From Planctomycetaceae bacterium (GTDB taxonomy: Bacteria; Planctomycetota; Planctomycetia; Planctomycetales; Planctomycetaceae): a stretch of 38,534 bases of DNA. Below are positions 1 to 7,631 of the stretch, piece by piece; the stretch's first letter is position 1, and each line of letters begins with the position of its first letter. Under the pieces are notes generated by a model. It worked only from the letters and a program-made list of their open reading frames with translations. It made no database searches and was not told the origin of the DNA. Position numbers and translations under genes: made by a program. The stretch spans positions 1 to 38,534 of the forward strand of contig JANQQW010000241.1 in the NCBI GenBank assembly GCA_028284885.1. Direction: 5' to 3'.

Positions 1-475
1 TCGCGACGTAGACCAGTGCGGCGACCGCGAACAACAGCTCGAAGACCGCGAAGTACACGCCGAAGTGCCGTGGGTCCCAGTACGAGACCGGGCTCGCGAA
101 CCGCCAGTTCGTCAGCGGCAGGAAGTGGCGGTGCGCGTCGTCGTGGTGCACGGCCAGGTCACAGAGACAGTGCAGCGCGGCGCTCAGTGCGAACAGTCGG
201 CCGACGTGGGAACCGAGCAGGTGGCAGACGACGGCCAGCAGCAGGAACAGCGGGATCGAGTTGACCAGGTCGAAGAACAGCTGCCAGCTCTCGTCGAAGT
301 AGAGCGTCGACCAGATCTCGCGTTCGCTCCGGCCGGCGAACTTCTGGTAGCCGTAGAAGAGGAACATCGGGGCGTCCGGCAGCACGGCCCCGGCGGCGAC
401 CGCGGCCGTCGCGGGCCAGCCCTTCTCGTCTCGCCAGACGAGCAGGCTCGCGGCAAGGTGGGCGGGCGTGTTCAC
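1..475 (-). CDS. Integral membrane protein, 3' end cut by window edge
   Basis: The frame opens at a GTG (475-473) 12 bases after the stop of the lactonase gene and stays open to the window edge, giving 158 residues. It starts NTPAHLAAS and continues with hydrophobic stretches (about residues 17-40, 76-100 and 140-158) and a conserved-looking ALHCLCDLAVHHDDAHRH histidine/aspartate-rich segment. The start and the His/Asp cluster recall membrane-bound putative metal-dependent hydrolases of the YdjM/DUF457 type, but I do not recognise the exact family. An ACGGAG sequence about 7 bases upstream can serve as ribosome site. The close spacing to the upstream lactonase gene suggests one transcript. 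The C-terminus is missing. Confidence 0.75.
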   Translation of the reverse strand, partial: MNTPAHLAASLLVWRDEKGWPATAAVAAGAVLPDAPMFLFYGYQKFAGRSEREIWSTLYFDESWQLFFDLVNSIPLFLLLAVVCHLLGSHVGRLFALSAALHCLCDLAVHHDDAHRHFLPLTNWRFASPVSYWDPRHFGVYFAVFELLFAVAALVYVA

Positions 476-487
476 GCGGTCGCTCCG

Positions 488-1444
488 TCACGCACGGTGC
501 ACGACCCAGCCCGGTTCCCGCAGCCGCGTGCTGAAGAGCGTCTTCCCGGCGGTGACGTACAGGGTGCGGAGGTCGTCGCCGCCGAACGTGACGTTGGTGA
601 GCACGTCCTCCGGCACGGGGATGCGGCCGAGCAGTTCGCCGTCGGGCCGGACGACGTAGACGCCGGGCGGGACGTCGGCCGTCTCGTGTTCGCCGCGTGG
701 CCGGGCGATGCCGGCGGCGACGAACAGCGTCCCGTCCGCGGCGACCGCCATCCCGTCGCCCCCACGACCGGGGGCGAAGTCGGTTACGCATCGCTGGTTC
801 GAGACGTCGCCAGCCTCGTCGAGGTCGAAGGCCCAGATCTTCCGGTTCCCGCCGACGACCGGGCAGCTGTCGACGAGGTACAGCGTCCGCTCCTCCGGAT
901 CGACGGCGATGCCGTTCGGCCGCTGGATCTCGGGCTGCGTGAGAAGCCGGGTGACCGTGCCGTCCGGGTCGATGCGGTAGACGGAGTCGTGGTCCAGCTC
1001 CATCGACTTTCGGCAGCCGTAGCAGGGGTCGGTGAAGAAGATCTGCCCGTTCCGCCGGACGGCGAGGTCGTTCGGCGCGTTGAAGCGAAGGCCCTCGAAG
1101 CGGTCGGCGAGAATCTCGATCTTGCCGGTTCGCAGGCAGGTGCGGGTGATGCGGCGGCCGCCGTCGTCGCCCGGTCCGAACTCGTTCCCCTCGCAGGCGA
1201 GCAGCCGGCCCTCGACGTCGATCAGCAGCCCGTTCGCCCGGCCGCTCGGCTCGCGGAAGACGTCGTACCGGCCGGTGTCCGGGTGAAAGGTGAGGATGCG
1301 GTTGTTGACGATGTCCGAGAAGTAGACCGTGCCGTCAGCCGCGCAGACAGGGCCCTCGGTGAACGCGATGCCGACGGCCGGATCGAGCGCCTCGTCCGCG
1401 AGGGCGTCGGTCGGCAACGGCGTTTCGCGGAAGTCGTGGGTCAT
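488..1444 (-). CDS. SMP-30/gluconolactonase family lactonase
   Basis: The product is a 318-residue beta-propeller protein of the SMP-30/gluconolactonase/LRE family, which hydrolyses sugar or other lactones using a divalent metal. The visible family marks are FTEGPVC near the N-terminus (the metal-binding Glu), the NAPNDL motif in the middle and RPNGIAVD followed by LYLVDS (the metal-binding Asp region). There is no signal peptide, so it is probably cytoplasmic. The start ATG at 1444 was chosen because the family homology begins there. The frame extends 30 codons further upstream, but that part lies in a repeat-containing stretch and looks non-coding. The membrane protein gene follows 12 bases downstream. 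The exact substrate cannot be read from sequence. Confidence 0.88.
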   Translation of the reverse strand: MTHDFRETPLPTDALADEALDPAVGIAFTEGPVCAADGTVYFSDIVNNRILTFHPDTGRYDVFREPSGRANGLLIDVEGRLLACEGNEFGPGDDGGRRITRTCLRTGKIEILADRFEGLRFNAPNDLAVRRNGQIFFTDPCYGCRKSMELDHDSVYRIDPDGTVTRLLTQPEIQRPNGIAVDPEERTLYLVDSCPVVGGNRKIWAFDLDEAGDVSNQRCVTDFAPGRGGDGMAVAADGTLFVAAGIARPRGEHETADVPPGVYVVRPDGELLGRIPVPEDVLTNVTFGGDDLRTLYVTAGKTLFSTRLREPGWVVHRA

Positions 1445-1471
1445 TGCAGAGTCGGTCCGAGGAGTTCGTAC

Positions 1472-1545
1472 GACGGGCACTCCTGCCCGTCGCCCACAAG
1501 GTTCGACCCCGAAACGACCTGCGTGGACGGGCAAGAGTGCCCGCC
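1472..1545. repeat. Pair of REP-like palindromes in inverted orientation
   Basis: Two 20-bp palindromes lie in the gap between the NYN gene and the lactonase gene. The first (1472-1491) has perfect 8-base arms GACGGGCA/TGCCCGTC. The second (1526-1545) has arms GACGGGCA/TGCCCGCC with one mismatch. They are near-identical to each other in inverted orientation, the arrangement of REP/BIME-type extragenic repeats. Either could also act as a transcript-end stem-loop for the NYN gene. Confidence 0.6.
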
Positions 1546-1572
1546 CTACGGTTCGCCGGCCGGTGGTCCGGT

Positions 1573-2451
1573 TCAGTCGACGAGTCGGACCTGGTAGTTG
1601 CGGCGGCTCTCGTCGTAGTCGAGGTCGATCATGTCGTGGTCGGCCGCGTCCTCCAGCAGTTCGGAGAAGCTGCTGAACCCGTAGTAGTCCTCGTTGAAGC
1701 CGGGGTAGACGCGGCGGAGGATCTGCTTGAGGGACGAACCCCAGACGATGTCGTAGTCCTGCTCGATCGAGTCGAGCACCTCGACGAGTCGCTCGCGGGC
1801 CTCCTCGCGGCGCTCCTCGGCCTCGGCCGTTGTCGGCTTCTTCTCCTTCTTCGGCGGTGCCGACTTGGCCGCGGCCTTCTTCTTGGTGCTGCCGTTGCCC
1901 GAGGAGGACGAACCGGACGAGGAGCCGCTGGGCGACTTCTTCTTGGTGGACCGCTTCTGCGTTCGTTCGCGGGTCTTGCTGGCCGCCTTCGCCAGGTCGT
2001 CGTAGTAGATGAACTCGTCGCAGTTGCCGATCAGGAGGTCCGAGGTGCTCGCCTTGATGCCGCAGCCGATGACCCGCTTGTCGTTCTCCTTCAGCTTGGA
2101 GACGAGCGGGCTGAAGTCGCTGTCGCCGGAGACGAGGGCGAAGGTGTCGATGTGGGCCTTGGAGTGGCAGAGGTCGAGGGCGTCGACGACCATGCGGATG
2201 TCGGCGGAGTTCTTGCCGCTGGTCCGCCGCTGGGGGATGTCGATCAGCTCGATCCCCTGCTCGTGGAAGTCGCGGACCTCCTTGCGGTAGTGGGTCCAGT
2301 CGCAGTAGGCCCGCTTGTAGACGAGCCGCCCCTTCTCGAGCAGCCGCTTCAGCACGAGGCCGATGTTGAACCCGCCTCCCTTGAGGTCCCGGACGCCGAG
2401 AGCGAGGTTCTCGAAGTCCACGAAGACGGCGATGATCGATTCCTGTGCCAC
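1573..2451 (-). CDS. NYN-domain (LabA/PIN-like) protein with C-terminal LOTUS/OST-HTH domain
   Basis: The 292-residue protein has three parts. Residues 1-160 form a NYN domain, a PIN-like nuclease fold, with the acidic residues in place: FVDFEN (D12), SADIRMVVD (D84, D90) and VSGDSDF (D110, D112). Residues 160-210 are a low-complexity Ser/Lys/Ala linker. Residues 215-290 resemble an OST-HTH/LOTUS module (WGSSLKQILRRVYPGF, then YGFSSFSELLEDA and a final strand). NYN proteins are RNA-processing enzymes or RNA binders, and LOTUS domains bind RNA. The role here is therefore inferred as RNA-directed cleavage or binding in the cytoplasm. The GTG start at 2451 is preceded by GGGAG about 7 bases upstream. 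The frame continues far upstream through a dispersed repeat that should not be included in the protein. Confidence 0.85.
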   Translation of the reverse strand: MAQESIIAVFVDFENLALGVRDLKGGGFNIGLVLKRLLEKGRLVYKRAYCDWTHYRKEVRDFHEQGIELIDIPQRRTSGKNSADIRMVVDALDLCHSKAHIDTFALVSGDSDFSPLVSKLKENDKRVIGCGIKASTSDLLIGNCDEFIYYDDLAKAASKTRERTQKRSTKKKSPSGSSSGSSSSGNGSTKKKAAAKSAPPKKEKKPTTAEAEERREEARERLVEVLDSIEQDYDIVWGSSLKQILRRVYPGFNEDYYGFSSFSELLEDAADHDMIDLDYDESRRNYQVRLVD

Positions 2452-2556
2452 GACCTGCTCCCGATTCCTAGAACCCGAAACGACTTCCGTGCAATGCCGG
2501 GTGCCGCGGATGGTAGCAGGTGCGGGCTTGGAGACGTAGCCCGGTGGGTTTGTGGA

Positions 2557-2685
2557 AACGCAGAGGTCGCGGAGACGCGGAGGGCCGCAGAGTTCACTCG
2601 ACCTCGTCGAGGCAGCGATCCGCGACCCGCAGCAGCTGACGCCGGGCTCGACCAGACGTCTCTGCGCCTCTGCGACCTCTGCGTT
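2557..2685. repeat. Inverted copies of the AACGCAGAGG-type dispersed repeat
   Basis: The left arm (2557-2583, beginning AACGCAGAGGTCGC) and the right arm (2659-2685, ending CTCTGCGTT) are inverted copies of a 27-base unit differing at four positions, all transitions. The unit AACGCAGAGGCGCAGAGACGC is a dispersed element I recognise from many environmental bacterial genomes, where it often yields spurious predicted proteins reading NAEVAEAQR. The rest of the 314-base gap 2452-2765 holds no convincing gene, apart from the hairpin leader of the ankyrin gene. Confidence 0.65.
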
Positions 2686-2724
2686 GAATCCCGAGCGCGC
2701 TCTCAGCACGAACCCGCAACCGCG

Positions 2725-2769
2725 CCATCGTGTCCTCCGGGCTTCACGAACCCGGAGGAGGCGCGATGG
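2725..2769 (+). promoter_or_regulatory. Hairpin masking the ribosome site and start codon of the ankyrin gene
   Basis: TCCTCCGGG (2733-2741) and CCCGGAGGA (2751-2759) are a perfect 9-bp inverted repeat around a 9-base loop. Beyond a small internal loop, CCATCG (2725-2730) pairs with CGATGG (2764-2769). The 3' arm contains the GGAGGA ribosome binding site, and the outer stem contains the ATG (2766-2768). In the mRNA both would be double-stranded, so translation may depend on melting, a ligand or a binding protein. Confidence 0.5.
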
Positions 2770-3134
2770 TGAAGGCGGTTGGTTCCCAGGAGTGCGCGGT
2801 CGAGGAGGTCGTGCGGCCGAAGCGGCGGGCGGGGTTGTCGGACCGCGCCCGGACGATCGCCGAGCGCAGCCGGCGGCTGGTGCTGATGGCGGCGCTCGGG
2901 CACGCGTACGCGGTGAAGGATCTGCTGAAGCGGAAGTGCGACTTCACCGTGGCGGACGAGGAGGGCTACACGGCTCTGCACCGGGCGGCCTACAACGGCC
3001 ACAGCGAGGTGGTCGCGATTCTGCTCGCCAAGGGAGCCGACCCGCTCGTGCGGACGCCGTGGGAGGAGACCGCGATCGACCTCGCCGGCGACGCCGGCCA
3101 CGAGGCGCTCGTTGCGATGCTGGAGCGGTGGTGA
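2766..3134 (+). CDS. Small ankyrin-repeat protein
   Basis: The 122-residue protein carries about two ankyrin repeats in its second half (from LVLMAALGHAYAVKDLLKRK, then EGYTALHRAAYNGHSEVVAI and a partial third unit with TAIDLAGDAGHEALVAML). The first 40 residues are basic and unmatched. Ankyrin repeats mediate protein-protein contact, so it probably works as a cytoplasmic adaptor. No enzymatic motif is visible. The ATG at 2766 has an excellent GGAGGA ribosome site at 2754-2759, although this is buried in a hairpin. An in-frame GTG at 2730 lies inside the upstream arm of that hairpin and is less likely. The gene converges on the peptidase gene with 18 bases between them. Confidence 0.8.
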   Translation: MVKAVGSQECAVEEVVRPKRRAGLSDRARTIAERSRRLVLMAALGHAYAVKDLLKRKCDFTVADEEGYTALHRAAYNGHSEVVAILLAKGADPLVRTPWEETAIDLAGDAGHEALVAMLERW

Positions 3135-3152
3135 CGAGGGTCGGCCCGACGG

Positions 3153-4388
3153 TCAGGCCCGTTCCTCGCTCCACGCCCGCGCCAGCTCCGTGAGCACGGT
3201 GACGGCCGACTCCATCTCCTCGAGGCTTGTCCACTCCAGCGGGCAGTGCGGCTCGTGCTCGCCGCAGGAGAGGTTCGGCGTGGGCAGACCGCGCTCGGTC
3301 AGGATCGAGCCGTCGGTCCCGCCGCGAATGACGGCTTCGACCGGTTCCATCCCGGCGGCGCGGATGGCGGTGCGGGCCTTCTCGAGCGCCCGCGGTTCGT
3401 CGGCGAGTCCGTCGCGGAGGTTTCGGTACTGCTTCTTGACCACGACGTCGACCGACGCCCGGGGGAACTCCGCCTCCAGCCGTTTGGCGATGCCGCGGAG
3501 CTGCTCTGCGTAGTCGCCCAGGCGGGGGGTCTCGAAGTCGCGGAGGATGATCCGGACGGTCGCCTCGGCGACGCCCCCCTCCATGGCGTAGGGGTGGAGG
3601 AAGCCGTCGCGGCCGTCGGTCGTCTCGGGCGAGAGGTGGTCCTGCGGCAGGGCGTCGACGAACTTCGAGAGGATGCGGAGCGCGTTGACGAGCTTCCCCT
3701 TCCCGACCGACGGATGCGTGTTGACCCCCTTGACCGTGACGACGGCGAGGTCGGCGGAGAAGGTCTCGGACTCGAGCTTGCCGCGGGAGTCGCCGTCGAG
3801 CGTGTAGCCGCAGACGCAGCCGAGGCCGGGGACGTCGATGTGGTCGATGCCACGGCCGATCTCCTCGTCCGGCGTGAACACGAGCCGGATCGGGCCGCGG
3901 GGGATCGACGAGTCGGCCATCAACCGTGCGGCCGTCTCGACGATGACGGCGACGCCCGACTTGTCGTCGCTGCCGAGGAGCGTCGTGCCGTCGGTCGTGA
4001 TGACGGTCCCGCCGACGAGGTCCTTCAGGGCGGGGTTCTTCTCGACGGTGACGACCCGCTCCGGGAAGTTCGGCAGCGTGATGTCCGAGCCGTCGTAGTT
4101 CTCGTGGACGACCGGGTTGACGTTCTCGCTGGTGAACTCGGGCGACGTGTCGACGTGGGCGATCCAGGCGATGGCGGGGGCGTCGTGCTCGACGTTCGCC
4201 GGGACGGTCGCCGTCAGCACGGCGTGCTCGGAGAGGTTCACGTCGACGAGCCCCATCTCCTTGCACTCGGCCTCCAGCACGCGGAGCAGGTCGAACTGCT
4301 TGGCCGTGCTGGGGGCCGTGGGGGAGTGCTCGTCCGACTGGGTGTCGATGCGGACGTAGCGAAGGAAGCGGTCGAGGAGGGCGGACAT
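3153..4388 (-). CDS. pepT: Peptidase T (tripeptide aminopeptidase)
   Basis: PepT is a cytoplasmic M20-family zinc enzyme that removes the N-terminal residue from tripeptides. The 411-residue length matches the usual ~410. Family marks in order are AHVDTSPEF (metal His, catalytic Asp), LLGSDDKSG (bridging Asp), TPDEEIGRG (catalytic and metal Glu pair), YTLDGD, THPSVGKGKLVNA (dimerisation-domain His), IRGGTDGS and a C-terminal NLSCGEHEPH (metal His). All expected ligands appear intact. The ATG at 4388 was chosen because homology begins with SALLDRFLRYV. The upstream continuation is low-quality sequence. The DUF1501 gene ends 85 bases upstream on the same strand, so the two may share a transcript. 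Confidence 0.93.
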   Translation of the reverse strand: MSALLDRFLRYVRIDTQSDEHSPTAPSTAKQFDLLRVLEAECKEMGLVDVNLSEHAVLTATVPANVEHDAPAIAWIAHVDTSPEFTSENVNPVVHENYDGSDITLPNFPERVVTVEKNPALKDLVGGTVITTDGTTLLGSDDKSGVAVIVETAARLMADSSIPRGPIRLVFTPDEEIGRGIDHIDVPGLGCVCGYTLDGDSRGKLESETFSADLAVVTVKGVNTHPSVGKGKLVNALRILSKFVDALPQDHLSPETTDGRDGFLHPYAMEGGVAEATVRIILRDFETPRLGDYAEQLRGIAKRLEAEFPRASVDVVVKKQYRNLRDGLADEPRALEKARTAIRAAGMEPVEAVIRGGTDGSILTERGLPTPNLSCGEHEPHCPLEWTSLEEMESAVTVLTELARAWSEERA

Positions 4389-4473
4389 GCGGCGGATCCG
4401 GTTCGGTTGCGGTCGAGTGTCGGTCGATCGTACTCGGACCGCTCGACAGACCAAACCAACGGCCGGCAAACGC

Positions 4474-5859
4474 TCACGCAAGTCCGGGAATCGGATCTTG
4501 GCTCGCCATCCGGATGATCTCCTGCGGGACGCTCGACTGGAGGCGGAGTTCGCTGACGTCGAGGAGGGTGTGCAGGACGGTCGAGACGAGGTGGGCGTTG
4601 GTGACGGGCGTCGTTCGCGGGCGGCCGCCGTCGGGTTCGGACTGGCCGACGACCTGCCCGGTCGGTAGTCCGCCGCCGGCGAGGAACAGCGGGGCGAGGC
4701 CGCCCCAGTGGTCGCGGCCCCCCTTCTTGTTGATCTTCGGCGTGCGACCCATCTCGCCGCAGGCGACGAGCAGGATCTTCTCGCTGAGCCCTCGGGCCTC
4801 CACGTCCTCCAGGAACGCGCTGAGGGCGTGGTCGAGCGGCGGTCCCATGTACCGGAAGCCCTCCTCGACGGTCGCGTTGTTCGCGTCGGCGTGCATGTCC
4901 CACACGAAGTTCGTGGTGACCGTGACGAAGCCGGCCCCCCGTTCGCACAGCCGGCGGGCCAACAGCAGCAGCTTGCCCAGCGTCTGCGAGTTGTCGACGT
5001 AGTGCTTCCGGTTGTTCCACTTGTCGGAGATGGTGTCCGGGTGGACGAGCGGGGCGGTGTCGTACCGCTCGACGGTCCGCGGGTCCTCCTTGGTCAGGTC
5101 GAAGGCGTCGGCGACGCCGCCGAGGATGGTGTCGAACGCCTGCTGGCGGATCCGGTCGACTCCCTCGAGCACGCCGGTCGCGTCGACGTCGGCCTTCAAC
5201 GCGTCGAGCCCCGAGAGCAGCGACCGGCGGTCGTCGAGCCGTTGCATGGGGACGTTGAGCGTCATGTTCTTCTGCACGTCCCCCTCGCCGCCCGGGATGA
5301 AGGGGGAGTAGGCCCCGCCGAGCTCGCCGGCGGAGTCGAACTTGCCGAACTGCTGCTGGCGGGGGCCGGACTCCGGGCGGACGGACTTGGGGAACAGGGC
5401 GACGTTGGTCGGCATGCCGTCGGCGGGGCGGTTCGTGCCGACGACGCGGGCGTACAGCGAGCCGATGTTCGCCCCGTTGGTCTCGCGGCCGACGATCGGC
5501 TTGATGTCGTGGGCCCCGCTGCCGGTGGTGAACGAGCGGACGACGGAGAACCGGTCGGCCAGCCGGGCCAGCTGTGGGAAGGCAGCCCCGAACGAGACGC
5601 CCGGCAGCTTCGTCGGGATGATGCCGTTCGTACAGCGGATGCTGGACGGCGCGGCCGGCTTCGGGTCGAACGTCTCGAACTGGCTCGGCCCGCCGTGCAG
5701 GAACAGGAAGATGACCGACTTGTCGCGGGCCACGCGGGCGAGGTCGGCGGCCGAGACCGAGCCGTCCAGCAGCCCCGGCGCGACGAGCCCGCCGGCAGCG
5801 AGACTGCCCACGCGGAGGAAGCTGCGGCGACCGTGGGTGCGGTCCACGAATTCGAGCAT
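4474..5859 (-). CDS. DUF1501 family Tat-exported protein
   Basis: The 461-residue protein belongs to the DUF1501 family, which has an alkaline-phosphatase/sulfatase-like fold and is very abundant in planctomycetes. A twin-arginine signal is visible (RRSFLRV, R11-R12) with a following hydrophobic stretch. Family motifs include IFLFLHGGPSQFETFDPKP near residue 50-70, the GAHDIKP segment, DMHADANN and CGEMGRTPKINKKGGRDHW near the C-terminus, where the metal-binding His/Asp residues lie. The function of the family is unproven, and a hydrolase acting on secreted polymers is an inference. DUF1501 genes are usually paired with a DUF1549/DUF1553 cytochrome gene, but none is adjacent here. The start at 5859 has AGGA at a good distance. 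An in-frame ATG at 5895 lies in the loop of the leader hairpin and is an alternative. Confidence 0.88.
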   Translation of the reverse strand: MLEFVDRTHGRRSFLRVGSLAAGGLVAPGLLDGSVSAADLARVARDKSVIFLFLHGGPSQFETFDPKPAAPSSIRCTNGIIPTKLPGVSFGAAFPQLARLADRFSVVRSFTTGSGAHDIKPIVGRETNGANIGSLYARVVGTNRPADGMPTNVALFPKSVRPESGPRQQQFGKFDSAGELGGAYSPFIPGGEGDVQKNMTLNVPMQRLDDRRSLLSGLDALKADVDATGVLEGVDRIRQQAFDTILGGVADAFDLTKEDPRTVERYDTAPLVHPDTISDKWNNRKHYVDNSQTLGKLLLLARRLCERGAGFVTVTTNFVWDMHADANNATVEEGFRYMGPPLDHALSAFLEDVEARGLSEKILLVACGEMGRTPKINKKGGRDHWGGLAPLFLAGGGLPTGQVVGQSEPDGGRPRTTPVTNAHLVSTVLHTLLDVSELRLQSSVPQEIIRMASQDPIPGLA

Positions 5860-5861
5860 GA

Positions 5862-5923
5862 CCGATTCCTCGCGAACGGGAGACCCGTGGATCATATCGG
5901 CATCTGCCGTTCCGAGGAATCGG
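5862..5923 (-). promoter_or_regulatory. Long leader hairpin covering the DUF1501 ribosome site
   Basis: In the transcript of the minus-strand gene, CCGATTCCTCGGAACGG (from 5923 to 5907) pairs with CCGTTCGCGAGGAATCGG (from 5879 to 5862). This makes 17 base pairs with a single bulged G and a 27-base loop. The 3' arm contains the GAGGA ribosome site and ends two bases before the ATG at 5859. Such a structure would hold the gene off until the stem is opened. The loop contains an in-frame ATG (5895). Confidence 0.5.
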
Positions 5924-5924
5924 G

Positions 5925-5953
5925 TTCGCGGAATTCCGGGCCGCTGCTAGACT
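5925..5953 (+). promoter_or_regulatory. Possible promoter for the histidine kinase gene
   Basis: An extended -10-like TGCTAGACT (5945-5953) lies 17 bases after a weak -35-like TTCGCG (5925-5930), about 60 bases upstream of the kinase start in the divergent gap. The match to sigma-70 consensus is only partial, so this is a guess. Confidence 0.25.
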
Positions 5954-6015
5954 CCGCGGCCCGTCCAGCCCGTCCGGGAGGATCCCGGCCGACGGTCCAG
6001 CGCAGGGAGGTGCCC

Positions 6016-7566
6016 GTGATTCTGACGAGCAGCATTCGTCGCAAGATGACGCTTCTGTTCGCGCTCGTCGCGGTGATGTTGGTCGTGCTGTCGGTCGGCA
6101 TCGTCTCGTTGTACAGCTCGTACAAGACGGCGGTGGACGACTTCGAGTACAGCGTGACCCGGGCCCCCCGCCGGGCCGATCTCGCCGAGCCGGTCGGCAT
6201 GTTGTTCCAGCCGTTGCTGGAGGGGCTTCCACAGACGCTGGCCGACGCGGAGCGACAGCAGGCGGAGTTCACGTTGCGGCTGGCCGAGGCGCGGGCGGCG
6301 TTCGACGACTTCGTGCGGAAGTGCGAACAGTTGCCCGGCTCGCCGGACGAGAAGAACCTCGCCTACGTTCGCGGGGCCTTCCTGTCGCGTGCCGCGCAGC
6401 ACCTGCGGGAGCTGGAGGCGCTCGGGCCGTTGATCATCGACCCGGCCCGTCGGCGGTGGGCGCACCCGCGGATCATGAAGCTGGTCGCGCAGCTGCAGAC
6501 CGAGGTGCAGAACCTGCCGGACCACGTCTCCGGCGTGGAGCAGCGGCTGCTCGCCGACAAGGACGACGTGCGGTGGCAGTTCCGGTTCGTGATCGCCTGC
6601 GCGGCGGTCGTCGCGGCGACGTTCGTCAGCATGTTCCTGTTCGGGTACCGCACCATCTTCGCCCCGGTGCGAGACATCCACGAGGGAGCCCGGCGAATCG
6701 CCCAGGGGCACTTCGACTACGAGATTCCGGTCAAAGGCAAGGACGAGTTCAGCGACCTCGCGAAGGCGCTCAACGCGATGACGGACCGGTTCCGCGAGAT
6801 CCGTGACGAACTGGACGACGAGGTCGACGAGCGGAGCCGGCAGCTCGTGCGGTCGGAACGGCTGGCCGGCGTCGGCTTCCTCGCCGCGGGGGTCGCCCAC
6901 GAGATCAACAACCCGCTCTCGGCGATCAGCGTGGCGGCCGAGTCGCTGAGCTTCCGCATCCACTCGCTGCTCGCCGAGCCGGAGTCCGAGGACGGCCGGG
7001 AGTGCCGCGACGACCTCGCCATGATCCACCGCGAGGCCCAGCGGTGCGGCGGCATCACGGCGCGGCTGCTCGACTTCGCCCGCGGGCAGGACGACACCCG
7101 CAGCCCGCACTGCCTCGTCACCATCGTGGACGAGGTGGTGGCGATGGTCCGGCCGATGAAGAAGTTCTCCGGGCGGAACATCGTCGTGCACCCGTCCGAG
7201 ACCTGCGTCGCCGAGGTGCACGCCGGCGAGTTCAAGCAGGTGGTGCTGAACCTCGTCGCGAACGCGCTCGAGGCGATGGACGCCGGCGGCACGCTCGAGA
7301 TCACGCTCGAACCCTGCCCGGACCGCGTCGCCGTCACGTTCCGGGACGAGGGGATCGGCATGACGGACGAGGTGCGGGAGCACCTGTTCGAGCCGTTCTT
7401 CACCCGCCGCCGCGGCGGTCGCGGAACCGGTCTGGGACTGGCGATCACGAACCGCATCGTCGAGGACCACGGCGGCCGGATCGAGGCGTCGAGCGAGGGC
7501 GAGGGGAAGGGGAGCACCTTCCGTGTGCTGCTGCCCCGCCGACAGGCTGGTCAACACGCTGCTTGA
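6016..7566 (+). CDS. Membrane sensor histidine kinase (HAMP-HisKA-HATPase)
   Basis: The 516-residue two-component sensor kinase has one membrane segment at 12-33, a sensor region at about 35-188 without a domain I recognise, and a second segment at 190-210. A HAMP linker follows at about 211-265. The phospho-acceptor H-box is AAGVAHEINNPLSA (H295). The ATPase domain has its N-box (VVLNLVANALEAMD), G1 (RDEGIGM), F-box (LFEPFFTRR) and G2 (GRGTGLGLAI). The HEINNP form of the H-box is typical of the NtrB/AtoS-like kinase class. All catalytic motifs are intact. The GTG start at 6016 has GGGAGG (6005-6010) upstream. A GTG at 6010 is in frame but overlaps that site. No response regulator gene is nearby. 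Confidence 0.92.
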   Translation: MILTSSIRRKMTLLFALVAVMLVVLSVGIVSLYSSYKTAVDDFEYSVTRAPRRADLAEPVGMLFQPLLEGLPQTLADAERQQAEFTLRLAEARAAFDDFVRKCEQLPGSPDEKNLAYVRGAFLSRAAQHLRELEALGPLIIDPARRRWAHPRIMKLVAQLQTEVQNLPDHVSGVEQRLLADKDDVRWQFRFVIACAAVVAATFVSMFLFGYRTIFAPVRDIHEGARRIAQGHFDYEIPVKGKDEFSDLAKALNAMTDRFREIRDELDDEVDERSRQLVRSERLAGVGFLAAGVAHEINNPLSAISVAAESLSFRIHSLLAEPESEDGRECRDDLAMIHREAQRCGGITARLLDFARGQDDTRSPHCLVTIVDEVVAMVRPMKKFSGRNIVVHPSETCVAEVHAGEFKQVVLNLVANALEAMDAGGTLEITLEPCPDRVAVTFRDEGIGMTDEVREHLFEPFFTRRRGGRGTGLGLAITNRIVEDHGGRIEASSEGEGKGSTFRVLLPRRQAGQHAA

Positions 7567-7631
7567 CGCGGGCCGGACCGGACTGCGACGCTGGCGAACC
7601 GACCGCCAGACGTTCCGCCGGAAAGACCGCC

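Noticed and set aside
65-1597. 510-codon plus-strand frame over the membrane protein and lactonase
   Set aside because: It is antisense to both supported genes and runs through the REP-like palindromes. Its composition is that of a shadow.
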